From the NCBI GenBank assembly GCA_905116865.2, contig CAJHNH020002431.1:1-64000 (forward strand): a stretch of 64,000 bases of DNA, given 5' to 3'. Under the pieces are notes generated by a model. That model ran no database searches. It saw only the letters and a program-made list of their open reading frames with translations, and had not been told where the DNA came from. How positions within the stretch are numbered: the first letter of the stretch is position 1; the number at the start of each line of letters is the position of its first letter. Origin of the DNA: Candidula unifasciata (taxonomy: Eukaryota > Mollusca > Gastropoda > Stylommatophora > Geomitridae). Below, piece by piece: positions 43,023 through 55,850 of the stretch. A program made the translations under genes and the position numbers.

Positions 43023-43275
43023 TTACATTTTCCGTTGTGGTGTATAACCATCACAAGAAGTCAACATTGTGTCAACAGCTTGAGAAAAAAAGCTACCAGA
43101 TCCAGCCAAATCCTGTTTACTGGTAGGCATCTACAGTTTGTGTGCTTGGTCAAACAGCGGCCTAATACACGGATTATCTGGGAAACCGGGGATTTATTGG
43201 GTTCGTCTGAAAACAGGACCTTGTATTTCGATCCAATTTTAGTAGATAACCGTTTCCTCATTTTTAAACAAAAAG
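43023..43275 (+). CDS. candidate Ig-like domain exon (partial, weak)
   Basis: Open frame between a plausible acceptor (TTGTCTCCCTATCAG) and donor (AAAAG|GTAAGG), 253 bp, start phase 0, end phase 1. The peptide has GRHLQFVCLV, a strand-B cysteine, 11 residues before a strand-C tryptophan in TRIIWETGD, and VDNRFLIFK just before the donor, as in the first half of V-type Ig domains. It is not repetitive and matches no other sequence in the window. No flanking exon with the second cysteine was found within reach. It lies on the opposite strand to the exon at 6284-6488, so they are not the same gene. It could be a chance frame: the N-terminal 35 residues look nothing like an Ig linker, and the splice sites are only consistent, not proof. 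Confidence 0.33.
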
Positions 43276-43395
43276 GTAAGGCTTTTTAAAATTAAATATG
43301 ACAGATTACTAAAATATCACAGACTATGTGGATGATAAAGAGGAGGAGAAGAAAGTGGAGGAGGAGGAGGAGAAGGAAAAGGAAGAAAAGGATTT

Positions 43396-43432
43396 TAAAT
43401 AACGAAAAATTGCGTCCCACACTGGGACGTGA
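43396..43432 (+). mobile_element. repeat family E, 3'-end fragment
   Basis: AATAACGAAAAATTGCGTCC then CACACTGGGACG, the terminal segment of family E. Confidence 0.6.
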
Positions 43433-45107
43433 TTTGCTAAAAAACCATTACTTTTACCTTACACTGTAGCTTAGTAATGCATATGTGTGTATGTTCTGCG
43501 TCTAACTTCCTGAAAATATACACTTCAACGTGTTTACACGCGCGAATACTAGACAGTTCACTGACTGTATATAAGCGCAATTCAATTTTCCGGGTAGGAA
43601 ACTCGTGTTAAGAGAACCAGAAATCGTTTTGTCGGCCAGAAGGCATCAACTTACGCCCCAAAGAGTCCTCGAAACGATCAAGCACAACATGACAACCAGC
43701 CAGCACGCAATCGCATCCTGGTTATTTGCAACTGAAATAACCAGCTATGAGCCCAGGGAAAGAAAGAAGAACTTCGTTTGCAATAAAAATGAATATCTCG
43801 CAAGAAGTGATGTCATATCACTCAATTTTGTGGGCAGGATATAATTTTTAGGGATAGAGGGACAGGCTAGCGCAGTCTGTGAGTTATGTTTGTTGAGATA
43901 CAGATCTTCATTGGTTGTTGTCATTCCGCGGCCGTTTTGGGCCTCGTTTGTGATAATAAATTTTGTGTGCTTGTCCTTTAAAAAAAAAATCGGAAAATTA
44001 TTTCGGCTTTTCGTGGTTTTTCTGCAGCTGGCAGCAACTCGTGTGAATTATGACTAATCTGATTCATTAGTATGTCGCGTGGCAGGTTTTCTATCTGCCA
44101 GAGATTCTTGAAAGTTTGTCATCTTCTAGTGAACTTCATCGGCACCATGAACCACTTGCAGCATATGTGTTTCTTTAATGAATTATTGATATAAACATTT
44201 ACTTTGTCCCTTTGAAGACAGAGCCTTTTTGGAGTTTCAGTGCCAAAAAGATGGAGCGTTCGGGCGGGAATTTTCCTAGTTTACCAAAAATTTTTTTTAA
44301 AAACATACAGTGTTTAATTAACATATACGAAACTATATGTATATTCGTATAGGAAATTTAATGAACTAACACAGTCTTTAGGATTCACACTGGTATTTCA
44401 ACATTTTTTCAAATTAGCTATCGAATTTGCAAATTTATGCACGAATTTTGATAAGCTGCTTCGGACAAACAGGACTAAATTAAACAATTTGACTTGCACT
44501 TTTGATGAATGAAGCCTGAATAAGTCCTAATACGTGTGTGTTTTGGGAAGCAAGGCCTAGTGGGTCATCTGGCAAATGGTTCTACTCCTTTGCCTGCCTC
44601 CCATTATATTTTGGTCGCTATGATGTAATATACATTGTGACCATTTTGTTGGACCCCCCTCCCCCCCCCCCTACCCCCATTCCACCAGGCAAACAAAAAA
44701 GACAAGTAAAATTAAGGAACGCATCAAACTTTTACGAAAGTCACCATTAAACAGCCCACGTGTGTGAGAATAGGAAAAACAATCTGATTAGCTGATATGA
44801 AGACTAGCCAGCCAATCTCAAGGCTTTTAATACCAGGCCGACAGATTGGCCCAGTCGTCGTTTTGGCTTCTTTAGTGTTGGGCCGATAGTCGCCCCCAAA
44901 GGATTGAGGAAACAATAACACGAACAGAATGAAAAATTGAGTTACTAAAGAAATAAAAACAAAATATGGTTCTTAATTTATAACGTACCCCAAACACGAA
45001 ATCCCCGTGGGAAATCCACAGCTGAGCTGACAGTCCATTATTTCAAGGGGTGGAAGTGTGCTGTTGTGTGGTGCTTTTTTGAGTGTTAATCTAGTGTCTT
45101 CTAATGC
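43433..45107. other. no recognised feature
   Basis: Largest stretch with no family match. A C-rich run lies at about 44655-44675. The frame 43605-43844 (79 codons, plus) has no recognisable domain. Confidence 0.5.
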
Positions 45108-45152
45108 TAAACCTAACCCTAACCCTAACCCTAACCGTAACCCTAAACTTGG
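45108..45152. repeat. interstitial telomere-like (CCCTAA)n tract
   Basis: About seven CCCTAA units with single-base variants (AACCTAA and CCGTAA) in unique flanks. It matches the TTAGGG telomere repeat of most animals outside arthropods and nematodes. Confidence 0.92.
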
Positions 45153-45599
45153 CGATAAATCGCGAGAAACTACAACCTGAACACCCTAGAATTTATTGGG
45201 AATGTCTCCCGTGACGTTGTCGTGACGTCAGGGGTAAGTTATAAATTAAGTACCCAAAATATATAAACAATGAAATGAAGGAAATTAAATCATAGATAGA
45301 TGTCACTAATGTTACATGTTAAAAACATCGAGTAACTGACATCAAAAAAGAGTATGATTCAAGACATTATTTTTTCATAACACTGAGTTACAAGTGGCAA
45401 ACGTCGATATTAAATACGAAAAAAAGAATATCGAACAAAAGAAACGAAATGCTCACGGAGAATTCTAAATATAACAAGACGTGACAGGATCAGAAGACCA
45501 CATCAGGAAACAAGTTGGGACGCAGTCAGCGCTAAATTACACCAAGGGATGACAAATCAAATGATTTAAATGATGTTCAAAGTTGAATTAAGTATCAAC

Positions 45600-46165
45600 A
45601 TCACCACACTTGGGACAGCTTTAAAAGTGCTCCGTCCCCATCTTCAGCAGCAAGCGAAGAGTTAAAATTCTGATGGTACCAGAAACTGTCTGATTGTACA
45701 TCCGTCTTACCTTTCCCCTAAGTGTCGAGCGTTGGCCAGATTCCCTTGTAACTCCTTGCAGTGCCATTCTCCTTAGACCGTAATGATTTATCTGTTCCTC
45801 GGCACGGTTCACTCTCTCTCAAAGGGCCCTCACAACATCCAGCTCGACTTACATCAGTTCACCACCAGGAGGCGCAGAACCGGCCAGTCTATCTACCTGC
45901 TCATTTCCCAACACACCAAAAAGACCTGGAAAAAATACCTAAAGGATGCTAACTGCCCGGTACCTTTGAATTAATGCTTGCCACTCTGCACGAATAATGC
46001 CTGTCTCCACCTTTCTCAGCATACTCTGTGAGTCAGATACAATGACATATGTATACAGCTGATTATGGTTTGAACATGCGTCACGACTATTACCAAACAG
46101 TACACCATAAAGGGTCATGTCGCTCATACACAGTGGAAGCAGAGGTAACGGTTGCCTACGCAAGA
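45600..46165 (-). pseudogene. RNase H repeat R, copy 3 (C-terminal part)
   Basis: Minus strand. YVIVSDSQSMLRKVETGIIR is the third catalytic Asp with the DSQSML context intact, then AEWQALIQRYRAVSIL. A frame break follows, then HYGLRRMALQGVTRESGQRS and TIRILTLRLLLKMGTEHF, the trailer parallel to copies 1 and 2. The first half (TDGS strand and Glu helix) is absent; the sequence upstream of about 46100 is unrelated. A 5'-truncated, dead copy. Confidence 0.75.
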
Positions 46166-46530
46166 GAGGGGGAAAAAAAATGGAATATCCAAGGCCTTAC
46201 ATGAGAGCATCTATGGAAAACACATCAAGGCTCAGAGCAGATGCCTCTTTCAAACCTGACGCCGAAAAAAGCAGAACAGGGTCTAAAGGTACTGTGTCAT
46301 CTCCTTCGTAACTGTAGCACTGTCAATTCAGGTAATTTGCCGATGTAGGCGTTTTAGCCGCAACGGTCACTTGTGGTTTGTGTTTGTGAAGCCGACTAGC
46401 TCTCATTTTCTTTTGGTTTGATATATTTTCAGGGCGTAGGAAAAAGAAGTAAGAAAAAATAATGATATAAATAATAAAAGCAATAAATGTCAAAAGCTGA
46501 ACACATTAACAGAAATACTTAAATGAATGT
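46166..46530. other. no recognised feature
   Basis: Unassigned. Confidence 0.4.
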
Positions 46531-46792
46531 GGGAGTCGCGGTGGTAGAGCGGCTAGACGCTAGCCTGTGGATCGGAAGATCGTGGGTTAAGGTTCAGGTT
46601 TTTTTTTTTTAAATGGCCTTGTTTTCCAGGTTTACCCAACCTCAAATGGGTACCAGGTGCAGTCTTGGGAAGTAAGGGCGGCCGGCGTGACGTTGACCAT
46701 ATCACCCACCAAGTGCTGACTGGTTTATAAAAGATAGATCTAGCTCTGTATGCCCAATAAGCCTGAAGGCACGGAAAGGGGTACTTTTACTT
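46531..46792 (+). mobile_element. SINE family C copy, full length
   Basis: Head GGGAGTCGCGGTGGTAGAGC (box A) with a degraded box B (GTGGGTTAAGGTTC), a T tract, body TTTACCCAACCTCAAATGGG and tail GGCGGCCGGCGTGACGTTGA, ending AAGGGGTACTTTTACTT. The tail aligns throughout with that of family A. Confidence 0.85.
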
Positions 46793-47346
46793 AAATGATA
46801 TCCAAAACTGAAAGGAAAAGAAGATTAGCGCACAAGAGATCGACAGCGATCGGATAGGAAGATAAAATTAAGAGATGGGCGAATTTTTGTTTGAGATAGT
46901 GAACAAAAAAGTACAATAAGAGAGTGTTAAAAATCCACTGCAGCCAACTTTTTTAATGGAGACTCCATCCGATCAGTTGACTTGAGTTACTGTAATATAA
47001 AAGGGCAATGAGCAGAACGTATGGCGACAAATATCAACGAATGAACGACACAAACATGAACAAACACGAACGTTTCCACCAAAACGTCTTTGTCAATGTA
47101 TAAATATCACATGACTAAAACGTCTACAGACGATCATTTCATTACCCCCCCCCCCCCCTCACACCCCCTCCCCCCTTCCAATGGGCCATGGAACCAATAC
47201 ATAGATGTTTACATGTACTAAAGAGATTTGGAAAGAAATTGATACTGTTATGCTTTTCGTGCACACACAAATCTCGCGGCTACTGGAAATGGGAAAAAAG
47301 TTATACTAAAGTGACCACCGTTTTCAAAAGCAGTAAAAGCTTCAAA
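46793..47346. other. no recognised feature
   Basis: C-rich runs at 47145-47175. No gene signal. Confidence 0.4.
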
Positions 47347-48630
<1,284 letters not shown>

Positions 48631-48849
48631 TTTCGTATCCCTAATAGGATGATGCAGAACCAGCCTAGGCCTTTTTTTTTCACTGTTGTGGTTTTTATAG
48701 ACAAATTTTACGTTAAGTAGTTTGCCACTGCTGTTTGAACGGTCAGCTCTTGGTACCACTGTCGAAACCAACGCAAGACAAACCGTCCGCAGCTGGGATC
48801 AAACCCAGCATTCCGGCATTACCAAGTGTGTTCGCAGCGCCTAAGCCCC
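48631..48849 (-). mobile_element. SINE family B copy
   Basis: Reverse copy: GATGATGCAGAACCAGCC (tail), GGTACCACTGTCGAAACCAA (body), GCTGGGATCAAACCCAGC (box B) and GTTCGCAGCGCCTAAGCCCC (head). Confidence 0.85.
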
Positions 48850-48914
48850 ATAGTATGCATGATGAAAATATCGGTTAGTTTCGTAATATACATACGTATC
48901 ATTATCCGCCGGCC

Positions 48915-49330
48915 TAGTCCCGTACAGAGTTCATGATATCTTCTTTGTCCGTGCTTCTTCCCGTATCCATTGGTGCACTGCTTGCCAGTTGGTCGGCTCG
49001 TTTATTACCAGTTACTTGTGCATTTCCAGGTGCGTCGCACCAGGGGATAGAGGTTAGTTGCGATTTCCGAATGCTTTCTATCTATTCAGAGCGTAGAATA
49101 CCTGTTGTGATTTTCTTAAGCATGTCCTTCAAGTCTGAAACTATTATTGCATGAGCGGCAGCTTGTTTTTATGCGTGTCTCAGTGCTCTGGAAGCCGTTC
49201 TGATCTCATGGTCATTCATGCTGTAGTAACCTGATAGCGCTGCTATCCCATTTGTATTGTATATCCCATCCTATGTGCTATGTATGCCTATGTTGATCTT
49301 GCATCACGGACCAGTCTGAGTAGATGATGC
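48915..49330 (-). pseudogene. RNase H remnant, diverged copy 4
   Basis: On the minus strand, split over frames: EDSIIYSDWSVM (first Asp, usual TDGS changed to SDWS), AAHAIIVSDLKDMLKKITTG (third Asp) and WCDAPGNAQVTGNKRADQLA (fourth Asp, with CDAPGN in place of the usual GHAGN histidine turn). Residue order and spacing match type-1 RNase H. It is more diverged from copies 1-3 than they are from each other and may be a sister subfamily. Several stops. Confidence 0.7.
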
Positions 49331-49844
49331 TGTCTTCTAGGCGTAAATGCTGACCAATCAGTGCCCCTTCTCTCGGTGCTTACCGTGGCAGGTGTGTGTA
49401 TGAATCACACAGTACCTTCCAAGTTTTAAAACACCATTAAACAGACACGTCATGCATTGGCTGTTGTGTGCGTCCATCCTTCACTGTGACCAATCTCACC
49501 TAAATCAAATACCTAATGTATAGAACTTTCAGACTCGGCCATTCAGGGGCAGCCACGTTTGAGACGAATCCCTTTTAAATCATTGATTGCACTGTGCAGT
49601 GGGTGGGTAATGTCTGCTGGCATCCTCGTGTAAGCTTTGGTATCCCATGTCTGTTTATACTCCTTCATTTAACTTCTTTTCTGCAATTTCCTTAGGTGAC
49701 CCCCTTATCGTTTGTTTTCCAGCTGCCGTCCATCGGATAACTGTCTTTGCTTGAGTGCAATCTGCAAACTTGTCTAGGTGATCTCCATCCTATTTCTTTC
49801 ATAGCGTTTACCAGTAATAAACATTTGTTTTTCATCTCGGTTCT
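49331..49844. other. no recognised feature
   Basis: Unassigned; lies between two RNase H remnants of opposite orientation. Confidence 0.4.
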
Positions 49845-50075
49845 TCACTGTGAAATTGATCACCACAGTCTGGTGAGAGTGGTGCAGCAAGGAGTGACCA
49901 GGAGTTATCGTGGTAGTGGACGCTCAGAGGAAAGGCAAGACGGACGTATAATCAGATCGATACTGCTACTACTGGTAATTTAACTCTGCACTGGCTGCTG
50001 AATATGCGGAAGAAGCGCTTATGGGAATGCCCCGAGTTCTGTGATGTCGCTTCTTGGTTCAATTCAGCTTATTCG
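49845..50075 (+). pseudogene. RNase H repeat R, copy 5 (3' part)
   Basis: EIDHHSLVRVVQQGVTRSY, the segment shared with copies 1-3, then the trailer CAGATCGATACTGCTACTAC ... GCGCTTATGGGAATGCCCCG. The catalytic domain is not present. Confidence 0.7.
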
Positions 50076-50343
50076 TCATTGTGATTTTGGTCAAAAATTA
50101 CACTCCCCTCAATAGTATACAAGTTTTTTATTTTACCAGATAAGCCGATGAAGAGAAAAAGTCACAATGATAATGGAAAGTGCTGAAAGATATCTTCTTC
50201 CCACTTCAGTCGGCAATGAACTTGGTGACAAATAGGAGATCACTCCCAAGTAGCACATCCTTTGCAGAACCTCAGCACACCAAAAGCTCGAGGTAAGACA
50301 TTCGGCCAGTTACAAGTTCTTATGCTTCATGAATTTCATTACA

Positions 50344-50612
50344 GTTCTTCTTCTTCTTCGTGCTCACCAGCTAGCTGTAAACTCCGGTGGAAAGTTCTGG
50401 TTGTTCATGCACCTCTGAACATCAAGCCTGTTCCAGAACCTTTTATAGATCTGGTTTACTCGTAAGCAGATTTTTGGTTCCTTGTCTCACAGGCAGATAC
50501 AGTCCAACTTCAAACGTAGCTCCCAATTAGTCGACTCGTACGAGATGCTTGTTGGGGAGGCAGTGGGTCTCCCCCCACCCCCTTTCACACAAATGAACCC
50601 CGGAACCCAAAC
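50344..50612 (-). mobile_element. element F copy
   Basis: Reverse F. (TTC)n tail at left, CACCAGCTAGCTGTAAACTC, GGTTCCTTGTCTCACAGGCA, CCAATTAGTCGACTCGTACG and GGCAGTGGGTCTCCCCCCAC, ending GAACCCCGGAACCC. Confidence 0.8.
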
Positions 50613-50808
50613 TAGGTACTCGTGCTCAAAGGACAGATGTGCTCTCATATCAGAAGCTGTATTCCTTTCCTCAGTGCGTTGTTGAGAAAAGATGACAGTT
50701 CATAATCACGTTACCATCAGTGAAGCCATCACCAAAATATTAATAACAATCAATCGATTAGTTTGTCCCATCAAAGATGCTTGCCTAATATTTACTATTC
50801 CATTTTCA

Positions 50809-50812
<4 letters not shown>

Positions 50813-50856
<44 letters not shown>
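50813..50856. repeat. poly-A tract, about 44 bp
   Basis: Uninterrupted A run. No retroelement body is recognised 5' of it, so it cannot be assigned as a retroposon tail. Confidence 0.95.
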
Positions 50857-50860
<4 letters not shown>

Positions 50861-51112
50861 ATCTAGATTTCAAACCACCAAGACCACAGACATCCTGTTC
50901 AACCTGCAGATAAATTATAATTAGGACACTCGTATCAGCTATACCAACTTGACATAACATGCGGCTCTAAGAAGGTAAGGGCCATATTAACAACAGTCAC
51001 AAGCGTATCAAAACCAACTATTCTTACGACCGTTTATATAGCGGATAAACAGCAGTGCTATCTCTTTGTAGGCAGAGTTCAATGGGAGGTACCATATCTC
51101 ACTCGCGTTGAT

Positions 51113-51312
51113 TGACATTCAACCCCACCAGGATATTACACCCAAGCGATAAACACCCGGTGACACAGCTTGTCACTACTCGGATGAGGATCACTCAGGG
51201 ACAGATCCCAGAAACCCCGTTCAACCCATATGTTGGGTTTTATTAGGGCCTCCGGCAAGAGCCAAGGTGAAACTTTTTTTTTTTAAAATGCGTCCTACAC
51301 TGGTTCGCAGTG
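51113..51312 (+). mobile_element. repeat family E copy
   Basis: CAAGCGATAAACACCCGGTG, TCGGATGAGGATCACTCAGG, GGGCCTCCGGCAAGAGCC, AAAATGCGTCCTACACTGG. Confidence 0.75.
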
Positions 51313-52061
51313 CTTATATATGTATTCACTTGTGTTGCAAAACCGTTTCCTACATTTGATCACACAGTTATGCCTAATCCACTTAAATAAAACTGAATAT
51401 ACTCTAATATTAAAAAAAACCTGTGTATTACAGCTAATTTCTTCCAGATTTACATTATCATGCTTCTAATGATATGTATTTGTAAGCATTGCATTCATCA
51501 AATAAATAATAAAACAATACGAAACAAATTTGTTTCTACGTCGGTGGTTAAGACTATAAGCCGTTTGCCTCGTTCTCCGAGTTTCGTGGGTTCGTTTTAC
51601 AGAGTTTTCTTTGGCTGTTTGGTAAAGTTTTTAATGAGATTCTCGGAGATCGTCGTCGAGGCCTACGGAATTCGTGTTTTGTGGGCGTTCTCGGCAGGCG
51701 AAAAGAGACAGAGCCATGAATGATACAACCCGATGAATCCTCTTGACTTTAGATCTCTTTCACTCTCTCTCCATCCCTCTCTCTCTCAACTCTGTTGAAC
51801 AGGCCATATCAATACTTCTAATTTTTGAAATATACGCATTTGTATGTGCATATATATAAAGAAACACGTTCCTTGATAGTTTTTGTTGATACTTTCCGTC
51901 CCATAGCGACTGAAAATGTGACTAGCACCACCAGCTCAAATTCAGAAATGTCTTACCCAGTAAGAGCATTGCATTTCATGACTATTGTAGCTGTCACATG
52001 TATTCGGCATGTCCCCCCCCCCCCTCCCGACACAGAGTTTTTAAAATTAAGGACTCTATTT
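51313..52061. other. no recognised feature
   Basis: GGTGGTTAAGACTATAAGCC with GTGGGTTCGTTTTAC near 51545-51600 faintly resembles a tRNA head; too weak to call. Confidence 0.4.
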
Positions 52062-52295
52062 GACATCTTCAAGCAAATTGGGCATGGATGGCTAGACCTT
52101 TTGTTATAGACCAATCGGCACACGGTAGGTGATGTGGTCAGCATTACGCCGACCGCCTTTACTTCCCAATACTTTACATGGTACCCAATTAAGGATGGGT
52201 TGACCTGGGAGCCAAGGAAATTAAAAAAATTGTCCTATTCTCTCAGGACATGAACCCCAGACCTTGGGATCAACAGGCGATTGAGGTCTTAACAT
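52062..52295 (-). mobile_element. SINE family C copy
   Basis: Reverse C: tail at left (GGGCATGGATGGCTAGACCT, GGTGATGTGGTCAGCATTAC), body GGTACCCAATTAAGGATGGG, head degraded at right (CATGAACCCCAGACC, GATCAACAGGCGATTGAGG). Confidence 0.75.
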
Positions 52296-52897
52296 ATCTG
52301 CAATCATTTTCGCCATTATCCCTATTCGCTTCCTGGTTGTTCTGCTTCAGGCAACACGGTCCATGACATTTTGTTCTCATTAATCCACATAAATATGTGT
52401 ATCACTCCATGTCCTGCTTGCTTGACAATCTTTTTATCGTGTTGACCAGACCAACATAAACATATAATTACCCATACTCAGCGCCCCAAATCACCAGATA
52501 CAATTTGTGTCAACGGAAATACGTTCGCATCCGTTCAATTACGTCATTGTGTTCGCTCTGTATAAACAGACATGCTCGGACAACGCTGCTGGAAATATTT
52601 CAAATATGACCTTCTGAAAACTGCAAAAATAACTCGGATCGGGTTATTTAATTAGCCTCTTATATTGCTAGTAAGGAGTCTATTTTTGCAAATTATCTCA
52701 ATTGGGAATTCATATTTAGGCGGAGGGGCATAAGAAAAATCCTGGATCCAGTAACTATCTCTCCTTTTTAATCCTTTTATGCAAGTGTGTATTTCTGCAA
52801 GACAAATATTCTCACTTCCTGCGTAAGACAAAAATTAATAGAATCTCCTACTCTCACAACCTCCGCCCCCCCCCCCCCCCACCTTCCTAAAGCATAC
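52296..52897. other. no recognised feature
   Basis: Unassigned; C run at 52866-52880. Confidence 0.4.
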
Positions 52898-53103
52898 AGG
52901 CGAGTCGCTGAGACAGAGCGGCTGGACGCTCGCCGCGGATCGGAAGATCGTTGGTTCACTGCCTGGAGGAGCCGAATTGTGTTAGAAAGTGACCTTGGCC
53001 CCCAGGTTGACCCAGCGTTGAGTGGTTACAGGGTGCAATCCCTAGAAGTAAAGGCAGCCGGCGTGATGGTAACCACATCAGCCATCTTGTGCCGATTGAT
53101 CTT
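52898..53103 (+). mobile_element. SINE family C copy
   Basis: GGCGAGTCGCTGAGACAGAG, GCCGCGGATCGGAAGATCGT, AAGTGACCTTGGCCCCCAGG, GTAAAGGCAGCCGGCGTGAT. The last part of the tail is cut off by a following F fragment. Confidence 0.75.
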
Positions 53104-53104
53104 T

Positions 53105-53215
53105 ACCGGCAAACTTCAAGCTCTGAAACAAGACCAGTGACAAGAAGTAGACAAAGAAATAAAACTGTCTGCCCGAAGTTACAGCAGGTGAACGCCAAGG
53201 AAAAAAAAATAACAG
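53105..53215 (+). mobile_element. element F, 3' fragment
   Basis: CAAGCTCTGAAACAAGACCA, AGAAGTAGACAAAGAAATAA, TTACAGCAGGTGAACGCCAA then an A tract. Confidence 0.6.
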
Positions 53216-53296
53216 ATCAAGCAGATGTCACACCTGAAGCAAAGATAATGAAACTAAGAGACAAATTGAACACAGACAGAGGTAGGCAGGTATGTT

Positions 53297-54511
<1,215 letters not shown>

Positions 54512-55111
54512 GAAAACGAGGGAGAAATGAAGAGTTCTTAGCCTTTCCTGGTATCACACGCAACCTCACTCACCACCGCCCCCCCCCCCTCTCTTCCCGC
54601 CCCCCCCCCCCTCCCTTGGCCCAAGTCTTCTTAACACTCTCAGACGGTCAAGTGCTTCCTACTTCTAACAATTTATACAACATTTCTTATCCGCCACAGT
54701 TAAAGCTTTGCGGGGGAAAGAAATAGAAATTAATAACGAAGTCAAAGGTTACAAGAAAAAGTGAGACAGCCGCTCTATCACTACCGAATCTAAGACTCGT
54801 TGTTGCCGATTATAGATCGGGGCAATCAGGAGCGGCCACAATTAGATGTGGTTCAGTAGCTTTTCACAGGGCTAATAGGCTTAGCCAACTCATGAAGAAG
54901 CGAGACTGGCCAACTCAGGGGCAGCTCTCTAATATATAATGCGTCTCGCCCTCCTATTTCTGCCGGAGACGAAAAGATAGCTGCCCACTACACGTGAAAA
55001 GATACTAAAAATCCCCTGTCCGTCTTGCTGTCTGTGCTCATGATTCCCGATGCAAGTTGACTTCATGTCGTTTATCCACATTTTTTTTCTTTTTTAAAAT
55101 TTACAGCGATA
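54512..55111. other. no recognised feature
   Basis: C runs at 54580-54612. Unassigned otherwise. Confidence 0.4.
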
Positions 55112-55497
55112 ATTTCCTTGTTCGTGGCTGGTAATGAGATATTTTGAGTTTGGAAGGATATCTAATTTAATGTTAGTCTTCTGTCACAGGTCGGCTCTGT
55201 GGCTAAGTCGATGCGAACGCTTAGTAATGCCGGGGTGCCGGGTTCGATCCCAGCTGCGGGCCATGCGCCTTGCTTTGGTGTCAACAGTGGTATCAGGGGG
55301 CCGACTGTCCAGAGGCAATGGCAAACTACTGGACGTAAATTGCCCAGAGAAACCACACAACAGCTAGGGGCTGCTGGGGTTGGTTCTGCAACGTCCTGTA
55401 AAAAGATACACAACTAACCATTTCCTTGTTCTTCACTGGTAATTAGATATTTTGAGTTTGGAAGCATATCTAATTTAATATTAGCCTTCTGTCACAG
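55112..55497. repeat. 78-bp direct repeat bracketing a SINE B copy
   Basis: 55112-55189 and 55420-55497 (both contain AGATATTTTGAGTTTGGAAG and CTTCTGTCACAG) differ at 7 of 78 positions by my count. A SINE B copy lies between them and a second, much more diverged SINE B follows the right repeat. Confidence 0.85.
55191..55418 (+). mobile_element. SINE family B copy, well preserved
   Basis: Head CTGTGGCTAAGTCGATGCGA, box B GGGTTCGATCCCAGC, body CAACAGTGGTATCAGGGGGC, CAATGGCAAACTACTGGACG and tail GGTTGGTTCTGCAACGTCCT. Confidence 0.9.
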
Positions 55498-55850
55498 TCA
55501 GCGTCTGTGGATTAGACCTTAACAGTTCCAAAATACTCCAAGATTTCAGCAGCAGTCAGTTTAGCAGCAGATTGCTCTGCCTTAATTTCGACAGCAAAAT
55601 CAAAAGCTGATCGTTTAGGTGTCAAAGGAAAATTTCTGAAATAAAATTGCCCAATAAAACAAAAAAGCCGAAAAATATTAGAGTACGTAGATTTCTGAAA
55701 TAAAATTGCCCAATAAAACAAAAAAGCCGAAAAATATTAGAGTACGTAGATTTCTGAAATAAAATTGCCCAATAAAACAAAACAGCCGAAAAATATTAGA
55801 GTACGTAGATTCGTTCCCTAAACGAAATGTCGTATTAACTGTTGGTGTTC
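55498..55850 (+). mobile_element. SINE family B copy, diverged, with tandem expansion
   Basis: CAGCGTCTGTGGATTAGACC, TTTAGCAGCAGATTGCTCTG, AATTTCGACAGCAAAATCAA and GCTGATCGTTTAGGTGTCAA follow the B order. Its 3' part carries three 59-bp units. Confidence 0.65.
55633..55809. repeat. 59-bp tandem repeat, 3 copies
   Basis: Units start at 55633, 55692 and 55751 (TTTCTGAAATAAAATTGCCC) and are identical except for one base in the third. Confidence 0.96.

Noticed and set aside
50813..50856. Poly-A tract as the tail of a processed pseudogene
   Set aside because: No coding or retroelement homology immediately upstream and no target duplication recognised.
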